Both the position numbers and the translations under genes were made by a program. Positions 27,907 to 38,528 of a DNA stretch of 64,000 nucleotides are shown here, in pieces. Under the pieces are notes generated by a model that saw nothing but the letters and a program-made list of their open reading frames with translations, did not search any database and was not told the DNA's origin. Location: assembly GCA_025617375.2 (NCBI GenBank), contig JAMYGW020000011.1, positions 558,001-622,000 of the forward strand. The letters are read 5' to 3'. Position 1 is the stretch's first letter, and every line of letters begins with the position of its first letter. The DNA is from Acarospora socialis (Eukaryota; Ascomycota; Lecanoromycetes; Acarosporales; Acarosporaceae).

Positions 27907-29476
27907 TTACAAATGAGACTTGGCCTGAACCCCATAATGTCTCATCAAGTTCTCACTCGCCTCCCTCTGCTTCTGAATCTTCGCCATGGCGTCCTTGCCC
28001 CTCTTGTTCTCGTTCTTCCCCATCTGTTGCAAGTGCACCTCATCCGGCCCATCAGCGAGTCTCAGCGTGCGAATCTGCGCCCACATATTCGCCAACGGCG
28101 TGTCTTGACACACGCCCGCTCCACCGAAACTCTGGACCGCGCGATCAATGACCGTCAGCGCCATTTGAGGAACGATGACCTTCGCTTCGGCGATCTCCTT
28201 GAGGGCGCCTTTGGCGTTAGACTCGTCAATCTTCATGGCAGCGTTGAGTACGATTAGGCGGGCTGAATCGATCTCCATCCGAGATTTCGCAACCCATTCG
28301 AGGATCACACCGTGCTCGTTCAGTTGTCTTCCGAAAGGCTTCTTGTTCGGGTCGTTGATGCGGGCAAGCATCCACTCGAGCGCCTTCTCGGCAGCACCGA
28401 TGGAACGCATAGCGTGATGAATCCGACCCGGGCCAAGACGACCTTGAATGATTTCAAACCCGCGGCCTTCACCGAGAACCATGTTCGACGCTGGGACTCG
28501 GACGTTCTCAAAGGTGATGTGACCATGACCGTGAGGTGCGTCATCGTAGCCATATACCGAGAGCATGCGCTTGATGGTGATACCCTTGGTTCCAGCTGGA
28601 ACTAGGATGACGGATTGTTGCTTGTAGACGTCCTTGTTATGCGGATCACTCTTGCCCATAACTATGTAGATCTTGCATCGTGGGTCGCCAGCTCCGCTGC
28701 TCCACCATTTCTATGTTCTCTATCAGCTATTGCACTCTCCGGGTAATTAGGAAAGGAACACCTACCGAGCCATTGAGCACATACTCATTTCCTTCCTTTG
28801 TGATCCTTAATTGGATGTTTGTTGCATCACTGGACGCAACCTCTGGCTCCGTCATCAGGAACGCAGATCGGATCTGCCCATCTAGAAGTGGCGCAAGCCA
28901 TTGCTTCTTTTGTGCGTCGTTGCCATATTTCGCCAACACCTCCATATTTCCGGTATCTGGCGCAGCACAGTTCACTGCCTAAGAAATGCCATCAATTTCT
29001 GCCATTTTCTGGAGCAATATCGAGCATGATTTCTGACCTCCGACGCCACCCTACTCTTCCCCAGATACTCCGCCATCAGCCCATACTCTAGATTCGAGAA
29101 GCCAGCGCCCTCCTTGAAATGGCTCTTCGGCAAAAACATATTCCACAGGCCCAGCTTCTTGGCTTTTGCCTTCAAGTCATCGATTACAGGCGGGTAGGTG
29201 CTCCATCTCTTCTCGCCTTCGCCGAGCTGGGCGTGGAAGACGGGATCCGCTGGGATGCATTCTTGCTCGACGAATTTCTCAACCTGTTCGTAGCATATAA
29301 GCACAGAAAAGAAGAACGTGTCACTACCAGAGTACTCAAGCTTCACTCACGAGATCAAGCGTCTTTTTGGCCCGATCGCTCACAGCATGCCGGGCGATGA
29401 TGGGGATACTCGCGGAAGCGGATTGTGGATTACTGCTGTTTGCGAGCAGGTCCTGACTGAATGATTCCTTCGACAT
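27907..29476 (-). CDS. Acyl-CoA dehydrogenase, ACAD10/11-like, probably peroxisomal
   Basis: An FAD enzyme that introduces the alpha-beta double bond into an acyl-CoA. Four exons (29351-29476, 29038-29283, 28766-28978, 27907-28710) give 462 aa. The N-terminal helical domain ([16 protein letters not shown]) is followed by the middle beta domain with [15 protein letters not shown] (flavin/substrate loop) and [16 protein letters not shown]. The C-terminal helical domain has [37 protein letters not shown] and [10 protein letters not shown], the latter shared with the ACAD10/11 and fungal peroxisomal groups. The protein ends S-H-L, a PTS1 variant, and there is no obvious mitochondrial presequence, so peroxisomal beta-oxidation is the likely site. 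All junctions are phase 0, which supports the model. The preferred chain length cannot be read from sequence. Its 3' end lies 215 bp from the transposon island. Confidence 0.92.
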
Positions 29477-29848
29477 GACTGAGATTAAGATGATGATAAT
29501 ATAATTTCCTTATAGCTGTACAACAATGTTAACTTGAGTTGCCAACGCTCAAGGTTTGCTTTAAAGGTTGCTCTGCACCAGACTCTGGGAAACCCCACAA
29601 TTGCATACGATCCACTACAATTCTATCCGAGCCGAGGTCCACACTACCGCGTTACTAACATGGTATATTCCCGACCCGGACAATCTCGGCAATTTTCATG
29701 ATTTCTTTCTGAGGGTATCATATCAAAGAATATAACTTCATACTCTTGGAGTACACATTACCAGCTTAGCTTATCCAGCAGCAGCTAAAAACGGGGCCGA
29801 CCGAACTGGAGAAACAGTCGCACGGAAGGAAAAACTGCAGGCAATCCA
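29477..29848. promoter_or_regulatory. Region between LSG1 stop and acyl-CoA dehydrogenase start
   Basis: A 372-bp spacer between two minus-strand genes. It should contain the dehydrogenase promoter. I did not see a clear oleate-type (CCTCGG) element. Confidence 0.4.
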
Positions 29849-31912
29849 TCATTGCGCCTCAGCTCTCGCCTTGACCTTTCGCTTGCCGCCTTTGAAATGC
29901 TTCTTCCGGTTCAATGTCCTCAAATCCGCCGGATCTATATTCATCTCAAGAGCAGCCATTGATCTCTGCTTCCGCCCGCTCAATTGCTTTCCCGACGCCA
30001 TTCCCTGCTCACTGTACTTGTGATTGAACGGCATCGTCAGATGTCCTGCACTCGCTGAACCAGGACCGAAGAACTTCTCGTCTAGCCTTGTTGATTTCTG
30101 CCCTTCCATGGTTGGTTGAGGCAGAGTGTCAAGATCGTCGGTTACTGATGCATCTTCGTCACCGATTTGGTGTTCTGCGTGAGCTGCTAATGCTGCTCGT
30201 CTCTTCTGCGGGAGATGGTCGATGTCGTACAGCTCACGGTTGAACATCTTGGGGTCAATAGGTGGATCATGTGGTGGCGGATGACAGAAAAGTAGCTTGC
30301 CGTTGACATAGTCTTTTAGCACATATCTTGCCGCTCTTGACTCATCTGGCTGACCTTGCCCGGTCTTCATGAAGCCTCGAGCAATTGCATATGCCGTCAA
30401 TAGTTCTTCCGCTGTCGGTACTCCAGTCCCTCCCTCTTCGAGAGGTCTCGTATATATATGAACGCCGTAGAGAGCTTCGAAGGACGACTGTGGAATACGC
30501 TGAGCAACCAAACCAGCTGGTCCGGTGAATTCTCGTAGCTGGTCGATCGGGAGCACGCCGTTGCAGACAAGCTCAGCTTTAGTGGTAGCGAAGTTCGGGA
30601 AGACAAGACCAGGGCAGTCACAGAGAATGACCTCCGGACTGAGATGGATAGTCTGAAAGTGCTTCGTCTTGCCTGGCGTAGAGGAGACGGAAACCATTTT
30701 CGCACCTATCAACGCGTTGATAGTGGAGGACTTTCCAACATTGGGGTATCCCACAAGGCCGATTTGCGTTTTCCGTGGATGCTCTGGATCTGAGTTCTCG
30801 ACTTTGGGCGCCTTAGCCAGGAACAGCGCTTCCAGCTCGTCAACGGTCAATATTCGTGTTCGGTGATCGTCTGAGTTCATCACCCCGTATTTTGCACTAT
30901 CCGAATTTGATCCGTCGTCGCTTGTCCAGTGCTCTTCTTCATCCACATGATCCTGTATACCAAGCTGTTCCGCCTCTTCTGCGAGTTGATCTCCGTCTTC
31001 GGCCGATCTCTCCGCCCCATCCAGAGGACCTCCAACGTCCTCGTCCTCGTCCAAGTCTTGTTTTAAATCCTTTGCCTCATTCATCTCCTTCGCCATCGAA
31101 GCAGAGAAAAATGTATAATTAATTTGAGCTTCTTCAAAGTAATTGGCCCATGCTTCCCTCTGTTCCAGCGTCATCATATCCGCCTTGTTAACAAGCAACA
31201 AGTTATTCTTCCGCGGATCAACCTCCTTGACGTACTTCTCCAAGTCCTCAGACCGGAAGAGAAGCGGGTTTCTGGCATCCACAATTTGCACCACTAGGTC
31301 CGACCGCTCTATGACCCTCCATAACTGTCTCCACACCTCGAGATTCCTCTCGAAAGGCGTCATGAGGAGATCATTCGTCTCCTGTAACTCCGCCAAGCCT
31401 CTTCTCCACTCCAGCAAACTATCCCGCTCTCTTCTATCCAATTCCTGTGGCGTAGTCATCTCGTCCCACGGCGGTCGCCTGGGTACAGTCAATCGATTCT
31501 TATTTGCGTTCTGTTTCCGAACCGCAGACCTCTCTTCCGCTGCTGACAACAGATATGGGTTTCGTTGATCGGTATGTATGATCTTGACATTATTCAGCTT
31601 CTCCGCCGTGAAGTCTGTGCCCGCAAGCTCAGCAGTGCTGAGGAACTCATCGAGCGCGGCTTGCTCTGTGACGCTGCGCATCTTGACCCATGATGCTTCC
31701 TTCGGGCCGCTGGTGACATACTAAAGGTACTTTAAGTAAGTCACCGAGAGACTATGTCGACAGAAGTAAAAGCATACTGTTTCGCCGTTCGGACCCGTTC
31801 GGTGAATCCCAGCAGAGACCTTCTTCCGGTCTGCGCCCTTGCCCCTACCGAAACGATCATTCATGAGACTGTTGCCCAGCCCGACGACATTTTTAGACTT
31901 TGCTAGCACCAT
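29849..31912 (-). CDS. LSG1: Large-subunit GTPase Lsg1 (60S maturation)
   Basis: A cytoplasmic circularly permuted GTPase that promotes release of the export adaptor Nmd3 from pre-60S subunits. Two exons (31778-31912 and 29849-31720) give 668 aa; yeast Lsg1 has 640. The GTPase motifs come in permuted order: DARNPL (about 193-198) and G4 NKAD (about 223-226) precede G1 GYPNVGKSS (about 369-377) and G3 DCPG (about 413-416). An acidic insert (DLDEDEDVGG and following) separates the halves, as in the family. The N-terminus MVLAKSKNVVGLGNSLMNDR is typical. The C-terminal tail is Lys/Arg rich (RKKHFKGGKRKVKARAEAQ), suited to rRNA contact. The intron is phase 0. It is divergent from LTV1 over 200 bp. 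Confidence 0.96.
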
Positions 31913-32112
31913 CGTGAGAAGATATCTTGGTGACTGTGGTTGCGAATCTCAAAGGTGACTCGAAGTGGGGATGTCGACTTGCAGAGGGGCGGGACGTCAT
32001 TCTGTACCTTTTTCGCGAGAGCTTCTAAATTCATCGCTCACACAATACGCTACACTTCCTATTACGTTTCATCTGGAAGTCATTAGGCTATCATTCAGGT
32101 AAAGCTCTCACA
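31913..32112. promoter_or_regulatory. Shared bidirectional promoter, LSG1 / LTV1
   Basis: Only 200 bp separate two divergent ribosome-biogenesis genes. The minus strand at about 32029-32037 reads AGCGATGAA, one base from the PAC box GCGATGAG that marks ribosome-biogenesis promoters in yeasts. PAC function in this lineage is an inference. Confidence 0.5.
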
Positions 32113-33458
32113 ATGGCCCGAAAAAATTGGATGTGAGTACTGCAGTCAGGATTTCAGTCCGCAGCACCCCACTAACCCTTATCAATAGCGACAAAAAGTC
32201 CGCGACAACATTCGCCCTCGTCCACCGCTCCCAAAACGATCCTAGAATTCACGATGCCGAGGCCTCTGATATGGTATTCAAAGAGGTCGCTGCGCCCAAC
32301 AGTAATAAGATCAAGAGCCGCGACGACCTCGAAGAGGAGCTTGGCCTCGACCCGGGAAGTGTGAGAAACAATGAAGGAGAGGCAGCTGAATATGGCGTGT
32401 ACTACGACGACACAGAATATGACTATATGCAGCATATGAAGGATCTCGGTGGGAGCACAGAGGCGTATTTTGTGGAAGCACCGCAGGCAGCGAGGAAACA
32501 GAATAAGGGGAAGGGGAAACAAAAGCTGGAGGATGCGCTGAGGGAAACGAGTTTGCACGATAACGACGGGGAGGGTAGCCATGGAGGCGTCAGTCTTGGA
32601 GGTTCAGGGGCGTTACTGGATGCGGATATCTTACCTTCAAGAAATCTACGACAGGGAACGTACCAAGATCAACAAGACATACCAGATGCCCTTAGAGGAT
32701 TTCAGCCAGACATGGACCCTAGGCTGAGGGAAGTCTTGGAAGCACTTGAAGATGAAGCATACGTCGACGACGAAGATGATGTGTTTGGAGAGCTGGCTAA
32801 GGACGGGAAGGAAGTAAGCTTGGAGGAATTTGAAGAGCTAGGGTTGCAGAGTGGGAATGATGGAGGTGATGATGACGGTTGGGAGACGGATGACACTGCA
32901 AAGCCGAAAAAAGAGTACAACGACACGCAAAGGTCAACAATATCAGACGATCAAGACGTGGCGATGAATGACGGCGAAATTCATGGACAGGGTGACTGGA
33001 TGAAGGAATTCAAAAAGTTCAAAGAGGGAGGGAAGCAGAAACATCTAACACCGAAGTCCGAACTAGATTCATCCATCGTGACTAGTTCATCAATGACCGG
33101 GGGTCGCCGAAAAAAGCGAAAAGGAGCCATGACCTCCAGCACCGGTTACTCAATGACCAGTTCCTCCCTCTTCCGTACCGAAGGCCTCACTCTCCTCGAC
33201 GATCGTTTCGACAAGATCGAAGAACAATACGCCGAAGACGAAATGGATGACGGAGTATCCGTGACCACAGCTTCTTCAGTAGCTTCACAAGGTCCCTTGC
33301 GGTCGGACTTCGACTCCATCATGGATGAATTCCTTGGTGGGTATTCGATGTCTGGGAAGAAGAGACTGAAGAAAGGAGGCTTTCAGAGTGGGCTAGAGCA
33401 GCTTGACGAGGTTCGGCAGGGCTTGGGTCCGGCACGCATACGTCCTCAGAAGGTCTAG
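32113..33458 (+). CDS. LTV1: Ltv1, 40S ribosomal subunit biogenesis factor
   Basis: A pre-40S assembly factor that positions uS3 and is released by casein-kinase phosphorylation before export and final maturation. Two exons: a 20-nt first exon (32113-32132, MARKNW plus two bases of the Ile codon) and 32189-33458, giving 429 aa. The joined start MARKNWIDKKSATTFALVHR matches Ltv1 proteins, as do the box YDDTEYDYMQHMKDLG (about 88-103) and the late SSLFRTEGLTLLDDRFDKIEE and FDSIMDEFLGGY. Between them are long acidic runs (EDEAYVDDEDDVFGE, GDDDGWETDD) and Ser-rich patches that could be CK1 sites. The intron has a GTGAGT donor and a CTAAC branch. Starting at the next Met would drop the conserved N-terminus. 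Confidence 0.95.
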
Positions 33459-34087
33459 CTAGTGCATGAGATGGATAGGAAAAAGGCGTCTAGGGAGGCA
33501 TGGGAAGGCATCAGCACGGATGGCGTGTTTATAGAGGGTTGTCTTCGACCAGATCCTGTTGTATTAATGGATGTAATTCAAATAAGAGCTCTCCTCGAAA
33601 CACAATGACTGGCAGGCGATAGTCTATGTCAGACAAATTCTTGTACATCTTCTCTCGTCTGACGAAATCTGAAATTCTGTGGATATACGACAGCCACCTC
33701 TAGACGTATCCCGTCAGTGCTATTGGAGTCGACGTCCCACATGGCCCGAACAATACAGGGAGAACAGGTAAAGGAAGGCTCACTGAATGGTAGGGCGGGT
33801 GAGGTGTACGAAATACATCTTGAAGTCTGTGATGATGACTTGATCTACAATTAGTGGTGATATGCTCAGTCAATATAGATAGTTGATCGGATATAAAGCC
33901 CTGAAGTCCGGTCGGCAACTTCCGTCCCCAGACAAAGCCACGCTGGTGTCTTCATCCGATGGGACCGGTCACTTGGTTTGATCTGTGCACATTCATAACT
34001 AAAATGATACGAGACTCTTATATCCCATTTGGCCTGCAATGCTCAGTGGAAAGGGAGAACTCCATCAAAGCTGAGGATGCTTAAACG
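33459..34087. promoter_or_regulatory. Intergenic, 629 bp, upstream of the SUN-domain gene
   Basis: It separates two plus-strand genes and probably contains the LTV1 3' end and the promoter of the next gene. No specific motif was recognised. Confidence 0.4.
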
Positions 34088-36922
34088 ATGCCAGAGAGCT
34101 ATCGATACGCCGGACTTCTTCTCCTTCTATTCGCAAATATATCTGCACACGCTTATGACTCGATAACATCAGCAGCATATAATAGCTCATGGGCCAATCA
34201 TTCAACAGCATTGAAAACATCAACATGTCCTGCCAGGACCATTAACTATATCACCCATTCATTACCGCAGCAATGTTTGACGACCAGCTGGTCAGCTGGG
34301 AACACAACCATCACCACCGAAGGAGGGGCACATGCCACTTCAGCACCCTATAACGAGACTATCCTGCTTTCGACCTCGAGCGTAAACAGACCAAAAGATA
34401 CTTCTAGTCAAAGTACCGCGGCTCCCTCGACGCACAGTGTGCAAGCTACGGCTACTCACACAGCCGCCGCAGCTACTCGATCAGACTATGTGCCTTCAGC
34501 TCAGGTACACCAGATCCCAAGCGAGCACATAGATCCTCCGCCAATCGTAGCAGTGGGAGCAGAATCAGATACTGAATCTCCCCTTGACAATGCCAACTTT
34601 CTTTCGTTCGAAGACTGGAAGAAGCAGAACCTTGCGAAGGCTGGACAATCAGCAGAGACTTTGGGCCACAAACGACCCGGAGCGCAAGGACAAGAGGTTC
34701 GACGCAGACCTGGAAACATCAATAATGCTCTAGATTCGCTTGGTGAAGATACTGAGATCGAACTGGATTTTGGAGGCTTCGTTAGATCTAGTGGCAGCGA
34801 GGAGAGTACGAAAACTGCCGGAGCAGGGGCAGTAAGCAGGGCTCCATCTGATGAGAACGGGGACGGGAAGCAGGAAAGCACTTTTCAAGGTGCCGCGTCA
34901 CGAAGCAAGGACGCAGGGAAAACTTGTAAAGAGCGTTTCAACTATGCATCTTTCGATTGCGCCGCTACGGTCCTCAAGACAAACCCGCAGTGCAAGGGCT
35001 CGTCTTCGGTGTTAGTTGAAAATAAGGACAGTTACATGTTGAACGAATGTTCCGCGGATAACAAGTTCTTCATTGTCGAACTCTGCGGCGACATTCTGGT
35101 TGACACCATCGTCCTTGCAAACTTCGAGTTCTTCAGCTCCATGTTTCGTACGTTTAGGGTGAGTGTCTCGGACAGATATCCAGTCAGGCTAGACAAATGG
35201 AAAGAGCTGGGACTTTTCGAGGCAAGAAACAGCCGCGAGGTCCAACCATTTCTGGTGGAGAACCCATTGATATGGGCTAGGTATCTAAGAATCGAGTTCC
35301 TAACGCATTACGGCAACGAGTACTACTGTCCGGTGAGCCTTCTAAGGGTGCATGGGACAACGATGATGGAGGAGTTTAGGCATCAAGAGGAAGCTGCCAG
35401 AGGCGAAGAGGAAGAATACGAAGAAGAACCTTTGGAGACCGAGGTGGAAGTAGATAAGACGGTGCCTGAAAGAATTACTGGTCAGAACGTCACAGACTCT
35501 GGACAGCAGCATGAAACAAACAACTCAATCAACATGCAACAGCATGAAATCGAATCTGCAGCACCCGTTCCCAGTATTGCTTCTAGCAGCTCCGCGGTTG
35601 GCCAAGACAAGACGCAGCGACCGAGCGATCAGGAGGCCGGCGAGTCTGCAGATGGTGAACTCGAGTGCGAAGAAGAATATGGATTATCTACAACAGTGAT
35701 TGTACCGTTCAATGCAACGGAGTACCTCTGCTATCAGATCGAACGCGAAATTATGCAGGCATCCGAAGAGTACAGCGAGCAAACCAATCCTAGACCTGCG
35801 TCATCAGATGAGGTCTCCTCCGTGCCAGGGTCCCAGCAAGCGGATTCTGTCCATCAAAGTTCGTCAGTGCCGGCATCGTCAGCAGGGCCAACAACTTCCA
35901 GTGTCAGCAATTTTGTTAATACCACGGCGTCGGCTATTGCATCTACACCTGTCCCAGAAGCCAAGGGTTTACCGCCTACTTCCAACAGTACTATCTCGAG
36001 GACTTCGGACCAAACCACAAATGAGCAGGGAAAGACACCACCGTCTGTAACAAGTCCGGCTCACTCAAATCCAACCACGCAAGAGAACTTTTTTAAATCT
36101 ATCCACAAGCGTCTGCAGTTTCTGGAGGCCAATTCGACTTTATCTCTTCAGTACATCGAGGACCAATCTCGGATATTAAGGGATGCTTTCACAAAGGTAG
36201 AGAAGCGCCAGTTGGCGAAGACTACTACATTCCTTGAAAACCTCAACAGCACGGTCCTGAACGAACTAAGAGGGTTCAGGCAACAATATGATCAGATCTG
36301 GCAGTCTACCGTTATCGAACTCGAGACACAACGAGAGCAGTCGCACCGTGAGGTTGTTGCTATAAGTGCCCGACTGAGTATTCTCGCAGACGAGATCATC
36401 TTTCAGAAACGCATGTCCATTGTTCAGTCGGTCCTCATACTACTATGCCTCGGTCTCGTGATCTTCTCTCGAGGTGCAGCCAGCAGCTATCTGGAACTGC
36501 CACTTGTGCAAAGCATGGTCAGAAAATCTCAGCGGACGCTGAGACATTCCTTCGAGAGTCCGTCCGAGAGCCCTCCTTCGACAAGACCGACTTCCTCAAG
36601 ACAATGGGTAAATCGCTTCGGCCATTATGGCGGTCACAGCAGAGACCACTCTGAAGACTCGGTGCAGAACGGCCCGAGAAGCCTAATCATCGAGTACTCC
36701 CCACCGACTCCGGTCTCAGATGCTGCACAGTCCGATGCGTCGAGTTCGGGCAGGCGGTCGCCTAGTCCAACGCCAAGCGAAAGCCCCGAGAAGCGCGTGA
36801 CGAGTGGAGTGCTTGTCAGCAGCGGTTTTCCACCAAGGCGGCCCGCGAGAGCTAAAAAGCATTCTTTGAGCTGGCCTGAGAGTGATTTCGTGGACTCGGA
36901 TTTACTGAGACCGGATTCCTAG
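34088..36922 (+). CDS. Slp1-type SUN-domain protein of the ER / nuclear envelope
   Basis: An intronless frame of 944 aa. Layout: hydrophobic signal peptide (RYAGLLLLLFANISAHA, about residues 6-22); a Ser/Thr-rich lumenal region with many N-x-S/T sites; the motif FLSFEDWKKQNLAKAGQ (about 178-194) that marks the Slp1/osteopotentia family; a SUN domain at about 279-430 (CKERFNYASFDCAA ... FRVSVSDRYP ... ARYLRIEFLTHYGNEYYCPVSLLRVHG); an acidic/Ser-rich linker; a predicted coiled coil at about 675-770; one transmembrane segment at about 777-795 (IVQSVLILLCLGLVIFS); and a Ser/Pro-rich tail. S. cerevisiae Slp1 works with Emp65 in protecting soluble ER proteins, and mammalian SUCO acts in ER collagen handling. 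This gene is not a canonical LINC-type SUN protein, which has the TM before the SUN domain. Confidence 0.92.
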   Translation: MPESYRYAGLLLLLFANISAHAYDSITSAAYNSSWANHSTALKTSTCPARTINYITHSLPQQCLTTSWSAGNTTITTEGGAHATSAPYNETILLSTSSVNRPKDTSSQSTAAPSTHSVQATATHTAAAATRSDYVPSAQVHQIPSEHIDPPPIVAVGAESDTESPLDNANFLSFEDWKKQNLAKAGQSAETLGHKRPGAQGQEVRRRPGNINNALDSLGEDTEIELDFGGFVRSSGSEESTKTAGAGAVSRAPSDENGDGKQESTFQGAASRSKDAGKTCKERFNYASFDCAATVLKTNPQCKGSSSVLVENKDSYMLNECSADNKFFIVELCGDILVDTIVLANFEFFSSMFRTFRVSVSDRYPVRLDKWKELGLFEARNSREVQPFLVENPLIWARYLRIEFLTHYGNEYYCPVSLLRVHGTTMMEEFRHQEEAARGEEEEYEEEPLETEVEVDKTVPERITGQNVTDSGQQHETNNSINMQQHEIESAAPVPSIASSSSAVGQDKTQRPSDQEAGESADGELECEEEYGLSTTVIVPFNATEYLCYQIEREIMQASEEYSEQTNPRPASSDEVSSVPGSQQADSVHQSSSVPASSAGPTTSSVSNFVNTTASAIASTPVPEAKGLPPTSNSTISRTSDQTTNEQGKTPPSVTSPAHSNPTTQENFFKSIHKRLQFLEANSTLSLQYIEDQSRILRDAFTKVEKRQLAKTTTFLENLNSTVLNELRGFRQQYDQIWQSTVIELETQREQSHREVVAISARLSILADEIIFQKRMSIVQSVLILLCLGLVIFSRGAASSYLELPLVQSMVRKSQRTLRHSFESPSESPPSTRPTSSRQWVNRFGHYGGHSRDHSEDSVQNGPRSLIIEYSPPTPVSDAAQSDASSSGRRSPSPTPSESPEKRVTSGVLVSSGFPPRRPARAKKHSLSWPESDFVDSDLLRPDS

Positions 36923-37991
36923 CTTGAGAGGACTAGAGAAGCGTCTCACGATTGACGGTATATGCACGCGTGGACCTTGGGACTGCGCGTCTTCCGAACA
37001 GTTGATTGCCACCAATATTGGAAGACTTCTCTTGTGATATATTTTTCGAGGGTTAAGGAAGGCGTCGGTGTTTTGGAAGGTTTTGGGGCTTTGGAATCGG
37101 GCACGTTGGGCGTTCTACGCATAGCGCCTAAGGGTACCGAAGAGGTCGCCGTTGTTTCTGCCTAGAGGAGTAGTCATCGATACACCGGCGTTTCCGGTGT
37201 CTTGAAGGCCGAATTCGGATTACGTCGTTTTGCTGATCATTACCCTTGTTATTACCAGCGTCTGTGTCTAGTTCCGTATTTGTACTGTATAGATGGCTGC
37301 AGTAGGTCTACCACTGCAGATTCGACACTGGTGGATGTTAATACCCACAACGTCGGAACCATTTACTCATCGCTCTAAGTTCGCAGCTTGTTGCTCACGC
37401 TCCTCGATCCGCGTAAACGCTCGCTTCAAGGTCACTGTAGGCTAGCAGAGAACGCTCAGCACGACCTCAATATAGCTTCCACGGCACCTCTACGTATCTA
37501 TACTGTAATCACTATCAAGAAATGCGTCCAGTGGAGACCCAAGTATCATATCGGTATCCAGGAGAGGTGACATCCATATGCTAACATCTTTGTAGGCCTC
37601 GACACTTGGACTCGGGCATAACCAAGACCTTCTTTCAAGCACCGTTTCAGGTGTGAGCCTACAGGTGTAGATCAGGCGCAGCATTAGTGCGGGCTTACGT
37701 ATTGAGAGCATTCAGGCGTGACTTTTTTATGCCGCCTAACCATATCACACCTAACTCCATGCTTAAATGAGCATTATTCCGAATCATATGAATAATCCAT
37801 CCTTCAAACTTCCCATCAGCAACGTAAAGCCCTTTTCTATGCAAATTGTCCAGTGTTCGCTGGACTTGCGACTCCCAGCCAGACACTACGGTTCTCCAAT
37901 GGTCTCTCTATGTAGCGAAGAACTGTAAAGAGCGCAACCACAGCTCTATACCACCTCTCCCCATATACATAACCGTCATCGTCATTCACCC
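36923..37991. other. Intergenic, 1.07 kb, no gene seen
   Basis: Open frames are short and show no family signature. It probably contains the 3' end of the SUN-domain gene and the promoter of the next gene. Confidence 0.5.
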
Positions 37992-38528
37992 ATGACTCGC
38001 CCCATCTACCTCATCACCTTCCACTCTCCCCTCTTCGCCGCCCACTGGTCCCTCTGGCTCCCCTCCCCCTCGCACCCCACAATCGGCACAATCATCCACG
38101 TCCAGGGCTCTCCCAGCGCCGGCTTCTCGCATGAGTTCAAGCGCAACTACGACCTCTCGACCGAGTCTCGTCAGCACTCTGTCATCTTCCTCTGCAACGT
38201 GAACGCAGGAAATCACGTTGCTGCCTCAGGCGATGGAGCGTACAGCACCGACGCCATCGCGACCGACGTGGTGGAGCGGTGGGCGCTCGCTGTGGAGGCT
38301 CCTGGGCCGAGTTTGAGGTCGACGGGTGCTGCGGTGAGCTTGTCTGGGATTCAAATGGGCTGATCTGGGAAGTGGTGCTGATTGGGGAGTGGGTCTTAGG
38401 GCTCGAGGGCGAGGGTTGAGTTGAGGAACTGTCAGACTTGGCTGCGTGAGGTGGTTGTGGTTCTGGTTGAGAAGGGGGTGTTTCCTGAGGAGGCGTTGGG
38501 GACTCTGGATCGGGCGCCGAAGAATTAG
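37992..38528 (+). CDS. Conserved-looking fungal hypothetical protein, 156 aa
   Basis: Two exons, 37992-38333 and 38400-38528, joined in phase 0 across a 66-nt intron (GTGAGC donor, TTAG acceptor). The protein starts MTRPIYLITFHSPLFAAHWSL and runs through HVQGSPSAGFSHEFKRNYDL, VERWALAVEAPGPSLRS and RNCQTWLREVVVVLVEKGVF. This pattern (an N-terminal strand with a His, a central G-x-x-G-F-x-H-E-F-K-R-N-Y box, and a C-terminal NCQ-W-L helix) is reminiscent of small uncharacterised fungal proteins often found in accessory regions. The conserved His, Asn-Cys-Gln and Trp might form a cysteine-peptidase-like (papain-fold) arrangement, but that is a guess from residue types only. No signal peptide or membrane segment is seen. 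I do not recognise a function. Confidence 0.65.
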
